Source of the DNA: Herpetosiphon aurantiacus DSM 785
GTDB taxonomy: Bacteria > Chloroflexota > Chloroflexia > Chloroflexales > Herpetosiphonaceae
Length of the DNA: 64,000 bases
Reading direction: 5' to 3'
NCBI GenBank assembly: GCA_000018565.1
Contig: CP000875.1
Span: 5,099,199-5,163,198 of the forward strand
In this document: positions 59,333 to 64,000 of the stretch, in pieces
How positions within the stretch are numbered: position 1 is the stretch's first letter
Layout: every line of letters begins with the position of its first letter
Made by a program: the position numbers and the translations under genes
Notes under the pieces: generated by a model
What the model was told of the DNA's origin: nothing
Databases searched by the model: none
The model's input: the letters and a program-made list of their open reading frames with translations, nothing else

Positions 59333-61657
59333 ATGGCGTTAATCAAACGAGGTGGGACATCGCGTTTAACCCCAATCGATGGGCCAGATGCTGGCTCGTC
59401 AAGCGGGCAGGCCGATGATGCAACACGTACTTTCTCTCCACAACCAACCAGCGATGACTCGACTCGCGGCTTAGATGCAACCCACACGATTGCTCCAGCC
59501 GATGCCGATTCGACTCGTGGCTTAATCGCTGCGGGCAATGATTCAACTCGCAGCATCGCTCCGCCGGCCAATCCTGATGCCACCCGTGGGATCAACCAAA
59601 ACCCCGATGCCACCCGTGGAATCAATCAAAATCCTGATGCTACCCGTAGCGTTAGCAATCGTGTTGGCTCAATTTTACGCAATCAAGGGGTTTCACGCTT
59701 AGGCACCGAGGATATTCGCAATCGTGCGCCTAACCCCGATGCCACCCGTTTGCAGCAACCGGGAGCCAAACCTGCCGAGCCAACTAATGCCCAATCCAGT
59801 TCGCCAGCGCTCAAAGCTGGCACGGTACTCGAAGGGCGCTATGTGGTTGAAGGCGTTTTAGGCATCGGCGGGATGAGCGTGGTCTACAAGGGCCGCGACA
59901 CCCGTTTTAAAGATGTAACCCGTTTTTGCGCGATCAAAGAGATGTTCCAAAGCTCGCTCGATTCGCAAACCCGTTTATTGAGCTTGAAGAACTTCGAACG
60001 CGAAGCTGGGTTATTGGCGACCCTCAACCATCCAGCTATTCCCAAAGTCTACGACTTCTTCGAGGAAGCAGGCCGCGCCTATTTGGTGATGGAATTAATC
60101 GAAGGTCATGATCTCGAAACCGTGCTCGAAAAAGCCAACGGCCCTTTGGAAGAGCAACAAGTTGGGCGTTGGGCAATTCAACTCTGCGATGTGCTGAATT
60201 ATCTGCATGGCCATGAACCTGAGCCAATTATCTTCCGCGACTTAAAACCATCGAATATAATTGTGACTCCAACTGATCGGATTGTGCTGATTGACTTCGG
60301 GATTGCGCGGGTCTTTACCCGCACCGATAAAAAAGGCACGATGATTGGCACGGAAGGTTACTCGCCGCCTGAACAATATCGTGGGGTTGCCGAAGCACGG
60401 GGTGATGTCTACGCTTTGGGCGCAACCTTGCACCATTTGCTGACCAATATTGACCCGCGGTTGGAAACCCCATTTACCTTCGGTGATCGCCCAATTCGTC
60501 AATTGAACCCAACTGTTTCGCCAGAAGTTGAAGCGATTGTGATGAAATCGCTGGAATACGATATGGCCAATCGTTGGGGTTCGGCGGCTGAATTCCAGTC
60601 GGTCTTGTTGAGCGTGCCAGGCTTTGCCCCCGCTGGGGTTGCAGTGGCAGCACCAGCAACTCCGGCCTTTGGTGCCGCTATTCGCCGTGGCGGCAAAAAT
60701 GCCGAGGTGCTTTGGAAGTTCCGCTGTGAAGATGAGGTGCGTTCATCGCCATTTGTGCGCAATGGTACGCTCTACATCGGTTGCTACGATACCAACCTCT
60801 ATGCAATTGATACCAAGCGCGGGGAATTTCGCTGGAAGAAGCCAACCGAGGGCGGTATTTCATCAACACCCACAGTTTGGGATGATATAGTGATTGTTGG
60901 CTCGGATGATGGCAATGTCTATGCCTTTGATACCCGTGCTGGCACGCAACGCTGGGTCTTTCGTACCGAAAAACCGGTGCGCTCATCGCCCCGCGTCCAA
61001 GATCGCTTGGTCTATTTTGGCTCCGACGATTACCACTTGTATGCGGTTGATGCCACCAATGGTCGCCAGATTTGGCGCTATCGCGGCTGGCAATGGATTC
61101 GTTCCTCGCCCTGTTTGACCAGTAATATGGTGATTTTTGGCTCGGGCGATGGCAGCATTGTGGCGCTTGATCTCTTCAAGGGCGGCATTCGTTGGAAGCA
61201 AAAACTCCAAGGTGGGATTGTTTCAAGCGCCACGGCTAACGATAAGATGGTGCTCGTTGGCTGTATGGATAATAATTTGCATGCGCTCGACCTTGAAGGT
61301 GGTTGGCCGATCTGGAAATTCCGCACCAGCCACTACGTCAATTCGTCGCCAATTATCATTGGTAATCGAGCTTTTGTGGGCGGGATTGACGGCAATATTT
61401 ATGCAGTCGATCTCAAAAATGGCAAACAAGTTTGGCAATATAATACCGGAGCACAAATCGTTTCATCACCCGTTGCCGATTCAGGCCGAATCTACATTGG
61501 CGCGGCTGATGGCACGGTTTATTGTCTCGACGCTGGATCGGGTACACCTGTTTGGACGCATACCTGCGAAGGCCCAATCGTTTCGACCCCAGCGGTTGTT
61601 GAAGGGGTCGTCTATATCGGGTCGATGGATCACCAGGTCTATGCCTTACGTGCTTAG
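59333..61657 (+). CDS. Ser/Thr protein kinase with C-terminal PQQ-type propeller
   Basis: A 774-residue soluble protein. The N-terminal ~150 residues are disordered, with about eight D-[SA]-T-R motifs (DDSTRGLD, NPDATRGINQ). The kinase domain (~165-440) has GIGGMSVVYKGRD, Lys in CAIKEMF, FRDLKPSN (F in place of the usual H of HRD), IDFGIAR and GTEGYSPPEQYRG. The C-terminal part (~455-774) consists of seven-odd PQQ/WD-like repeats (YDTNLYAIDTKRGEFRWKK, DDGNVYAFDTRAGTQRWVF). No membrane segment is seen. With PP2C and VWA genes it forms a signalling operon; the propeller probably recruits substrate. Confidence 0.92.
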   Translation: MALIKRGGTSRLTPIDGPDAGSSSGQADDATRTFSPQPTSDDSTRGLDATHTIAPADADSTRGLIAAGNDSTRSIAPPANPDATRGINQNPDATRGINQNPDATRSVSNRVGSILRNQGVSRLGTEDIRNRAPNPDATRLQQPGAKPAEPTNAQSSSPALKAGTVLEGRYVVEGVLGIGGMSVVYKGRDTRFKDVTRFCAIKEMFQSSLDSQTRLLSLKNFEREAGLLATLNHPAIPKVYDFFEEAGRAYLVMELIEGHDLETVLEKANGPLEEQQVGRWAIQLCDVLNYLHGHEPEPIIFRDLKPSNIIVTPTDRIVLIDFGIARVFTRTDKKGTMIGTEGYSPPEQYRGVAEARGDVYALGATLHHLLTNIDPRLETPFTFGDRPIRQLNPTVSPEVEAIVMKSLEYDMANRWGSAAEFQSVLLSVPGFAPAGVAVAAPATPAFGAAIRRGGKNAEVLWKFRCEDEVRSSPFVRNGTLYIGCYDTNLYAIDTKRGEFRWKKPTEGGISSTPTVWDDIVIVGSDDGNVYAFDTRAGTQRWVFRTEKPVRSSPRVQDRLVYFGSDDYHLYAVDATNGRQIWRYRGWQWIRSSPCLTSNMVIFGSGDGSIVALDLFKGGIRWKQKLQGGIVSSATANDKMVLVGCMDNNLHALDLEGGWPIWKFRTSHYVNSSPIIIGNRAFVGGIDGNIYAVDLKNGKQVWQYNTGAQIVSSPVADSGRIYIGAADGTVYCLDAGSGTPVWTHTCEGPIVSTPAVVEGVVYIGSMDHQVYALRA

Positions 61658-61668
61658 GAGAGTCCGCC

Positions 61669-62838
61669 ATGGGATTTTTTCGTAAATTATTCGGGCGTAC
61701 TTCAACTGAGCCAAGCACGCTTGATCCAGCTTCTACTACAACCGATCAGTTACCTGTTGCTGTCGCTAGCCCAGTTGCTAGCGAGGCATTAGCCGAAACG
61801 CCAATCGAGGTTGTTGCGGTTGCTGCAACTGAGGTACCAACCGAGCCATTGATCAGCGCCGAGCCACTGGCCGAATTGCCAGCAGCCCAAACTGCTGGCG
61901 CGGTGGCAACCGAGCGTTCGCAAAAAACGACCGCGCCACTTGACCCTGAGCAACTGCCCGAGCGCGATCCTGATGGCACGAATTATCTCGGAACCCGCGA
62001 TATTAGTGCTGCGCCGATCGTTGCTAAAGCGGTCTCAACCCGTGGGCTAGCCAGTTGGGCCGCCCGCGATATTGGCCGCATTCGCCGTAATAATCAAGAT
62101 AGTGTTTACACAAGCTTGATGAGTTTGCCCGATGGCGAGCACGATATCAGCGTGGGCCTGTTTGTGGTTGCCGACGGCATGGGTGGCCACGAAGGCGGCG
62201 AAATCGCCTCGCGCCGTGCGATCGAAACCGTGATGATCGCGGTGTTGGAGCAAATGGCCTTGCCAGCAATGGCCGATGAAGATCCTGGTAACCCACTGCC
62301 CTTGCTGATGATGAGCGCCGTGCAAGATGCCAACACCCGCATCTGGAACGAAGCTCAATCGCGTGGCACCGATATGGGCACGACCTGTACTGCTGCCTTA
62401 TTGGTTGGCGATGGCTTGTATATTGCCCATGTTGGCGATAGTCGCCTATATGCCATGAGCGATGGCAAACTCCGCCTGATCACCGCTGATCATTCCACCG
62501 TGGGGCGCTTGATTGCGATGGGTCAATTGACCGAAGAAGAAACCCGCAATCACCCGCTGCGCAACCAACTCTATCGCACCGTTGGCCAACATCCGGAGAT
62601 CCAAGTCGATTCAATCTACCAAAGCCTTGAGGGTATCAGCCATTTGTTATTGTGTAGCGATGGCTTATGGAGTATGGTTGACGACGATGAGATGGCTGCA
62701 ATCATCAACGAAACGCCATGGCCGCAAGATGCCTGCCAGCGTTTGATTGCCCGCGCCAACTTAGCCGGTGGCGAAGATAACATTAGCGCGGTGGTTGTTT
62801 CATTGCCACCCTTGCAAGGCCAAGGAGCGCTCCGATGA
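61669..62838 (+). CDS. PP2C-family Ser/Thr phosphatase
   Basis: A 389-residue protein. The first ~125 residues are Ala/Glu/Thr-rich and disordered. The PP2C domain follows with metal-binding motifs: RNNQDSVYTS, VVADGMGGHEGGEIAS, MGTTCTAALL, HVGDSRLYAM, LLCSDGLWSMV and GGEDNISAVVV. It reverses phosphorylation by the kinase encoded 11 bp upstream. Its stop overlaps the next start by 4 bp (ATGA). Confidence 0.95.
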   Translation: MGFFRKLFGRTSTEPSTLDPASTTTDQLPVAVASPVASEALAETPIEVVAVAATEVPTEPLISAEPLAELPAAQTAGAVATERSQKTTAPLDPEQLPERDPDGTNYLGTRDISAAPIVAKAVSTRGLASWAARDIGRIRRNNQDSVYTSLMSLPDGEHDISVGLFVVADGMGGHEGGEIASRRAIETVMIAVLEQMALPAMADEDPGNPLPLLMMSAVQDANTRIWNEAQSRGTDMGTTCTAALLVGDGLYIAHVGDSRLYAMSDGKLRLITADHSTVGRLIAMGQLTEEETRNHPLRNQLYRTVGQHPEIQVDSIYQSLEGISHLLLCSDGLWSMVDDDEMAAIINETPWPQDACQRLIARANLAGGEDNISAVVVSLPPLQGQGALR

Positions 62839-64000
62839 GTACCCAAGCAATGGTTCAACTGCGCATCACCCCTGGGCGGCCAGCAGTTGCCCAAAGTAAC
62901 GATCCGCAAATTGTTTATTTGTTGGTCGAAGCCTCGCCTGCTGGCATTCCCGATGCCGATTTGGCGATTCCGGTCAACCTTGGTTTTATTGTTGATCGTA
63001 GCTCTTCGATGCGCGGCGAACGGCTTTACCAAGTCAAAGAGGCTTGTAATAACGTCGTTAATCAGCTCAATCGCCAAGATTATTTCTCGGTGGTGTCGTT
63101 CAACGATCGGGCTGAGGTGGTTGTACCCTGCCAACGCCCCAACGATAAAGACCAAATTAAACGCGCGATTGGCATGATCGAGGCCAAAGGTGGCACTGAG
63201 ATGGCCACAGGCATGATGATGGGCTTACAGGAAATTTCACGCCCTATGATGAGCCGCGGCATCAGCCGTATGGTCTTGTTGACCGATGGCCGTACTTATG
63301 GCGATGAAAGCCGCTGTGTCGAAATTGCGCGGCGTGCTCAATCCAAAGGCATCGGCATTACAGCCTTGGGCATTGGCGATGAGTGGAATGAAGATCTGCT
63401 CGAAACAATCGCCTCAGCCGAAAACAGCCGCACCGAATATATCACCAATGCTCAGCAAATTGTCAACGTTTTCTCTGACGAGATCAAACGTTTGCAAAAT
63501 GTGATGGCGCATAAAGTTGAAATGCGTTTCCATCTGCACCCGCAGGCTGAAATTCGTTCGCTGTTTCGGGTGCGCCCATTTATTGCCGCGCTCACCCCAC
63601 AATTGCATAACGAAACGCTGTGGCGTATGCCACTGGGCGAGTGGGTTGGCCGCGAAGATCAAATCTTTTTGTTAGAGCTGGTCGTGCCGCCGCTGCCCGC
63701 AGGCAATCAAACGATCTGTCGGATCGAGATGTTTTACGAAGTGCCCAGCATCAGTAGCCAAGCCTTACAAACCAAGGTCGATGTCCAACTGCCGGTACGG
63801 CCTGCCGAGCAAATTCGGCCTGATGTTGATGGCGTGGTTAAACATTGGCTCGAACGCACCGTGGCCTATCGTTTGCAAGCCTCGGCGTGGCAACATGTTG
63901 AGCAAGGCAACATCGAGGAAGCGACCAAAAAGTTACGCATGGCTGGCACACGCTTGCTCGAATCGGGCCAAACTGAGCTTGCCCAAACCGTTCAAGAAGA
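62835..64000 (+). CDS. VWA-domain protein, 3' end outside window
   Basis: The frame is open from the ATG at 62835 to the window edge (>388 residues). The VWA domain has a MIDAS metal site FIVDRSSSMRGERLYQ (D54-x-S56-x-S58), GGTEMATGM and LLTDGRTYGDE. It resembles the VWA proteins that follow STPK/PP2C pairs in chloroflexal and cyanobacterial signalling operons. It probably binds a protein partner in a Mg-dependent way. No signal peptide at the start, so cytoplasmic. AAGGAG lies before the ATG. Confidence 0.9.
   Translation, partial: MSTQAMVQLRITPGRPAVAQSNDPQIVYLLVEASPAGIPDADLAIPVNLGFIVDRSSSMRGERLYQVKEACNNVVNQLNRQDYFSVVSFNDRAEVVVPCQRPNDKDQIKRAIGMIEAKGGTEMATGMMMGLQEISRPMMSRGISRMVLLTDGRTYGDESRCVEIARRAQSKGIGITALGIGDEWNEDLLETIASAENSRTEYITNAQQIVNVFSDEIKRLQNVMAHKVEMRFHLHPQAEIRSLFRVRPFIAALTPQLHNETLWRMPLGEWVGREDQIFLLELVVPPLPAGNQTICRIEMFYEVPSISSQALQTKVDVQLPVRPAEQIRPDVDGVVKHWLERTVAYRLQASAWQHVEQGNIEEATKKLRMAGTRLLESGQTELAQTVQE

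Noticed and set aside
62616-63155. 179-codon antisense frame across the phosphatase/VWA junction
   Set aside because: The plus strand encodes intact PP2C and VWA motifs across the same bases.

Overview
The window looks like chromosome of a filamentous gliding Chloroflexota bacterium, most probably Herpetosiphon. This is inferred from moderate GC, the family mix (fused serine/threonine kinase-PQQ proteins, TPR regulators, LysM/M23 proteins, GEVED-type secreted proteins) and the chloroflexal/actinobacterial flavour of the hypothetical families. No database search was possible. The 3' end of the first gene (minus strand) and of the last gene (plus strand) lie outside the window.

Layout. 0-3.3 kb: a secreted GEVED-like protein, a TPR/winged-helix regulator and a small protein. 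3.3-9.3 kb: a complete phosphate operon pstS-pstC-pstA-pstB-phoU. Its PstS is two nearly identical binding domains fused in tandem, and its PstA has a large extracytoplasmic insertion. 9.3-17.6 kb: a GH16-like protein, an esterase, then an exopolysaccharide block (two GT4 glycosyltransferases, an asparagine-synthase-like amidotransferase, a CpsD-like ATPase, two Wzz-like chain-length proteins). 17.6-30.1 kb: mostly housekeeping and hypothetical genes, including a PolX with a degenerate polymerase site but an intact PHP nuclease site.

30.3-35.8 kb is the most striking region. Thirteen tiny consecutive genes (27-37 codons) each have their own ribosome binding site and follow a sigma-70-like promoter. 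All encode a near-invariant 23-residue N-terminal block ending in a conserved Cys, followed by a hypervariable Gly/Pro-rich tail of 4-14 residues that usually ends in Pro. They are followed by a membrane M50-type metalloprotease with a PqqD-like N-terminus, which overlaps a TPR protein with a degenerate P-loop. This looks like a ribosomally made peptide (RiPP or signal-peptide) system with no recognisable classical modifying enzyme in the window.

35.8-42.3 kb: a DUF457-type membrane protein, a CrtO/PYROXD2-like FAD oxidoreductase, a DUF262/DUF1524 (GmrSD-like) probable defence gene lying between two matching hairpins, and a LysM-SH3-M23 envelope peptidase. 42.6-47.4 kb: a Mn/Zn ABC importer and its DtxR/MntR-type repressor, with matching palindromic operators in front of the binding-protein gene and the repressor gene. 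One permease carries a C-terminal winged-helix extension. 47.6-52.6 kb: glutamine synthetase, tRNA-Glu and a sugar ABC importer lacking its ATPase. 52.9-64 kb: an OmpR-type regulator, CorA, a lipoprotein with a predicted propeller, a NarL-type regulator with a degenerate receiver, a RodA/FtsW protein, and a signalling operon of Ser/Thr kinase-PQQ, PP2C phosphatase and VWA protein.

Intergenic regions carry several dispersed, partly palindromic repeat families (near 14.1, 20.3, 28.6 and 45.6 kb; 16.3, 28.5 and 53.7 kb; 42.4 and 52.7 kb). No CRISPR array, rRNA, phage or clear insertion sequence was seen.
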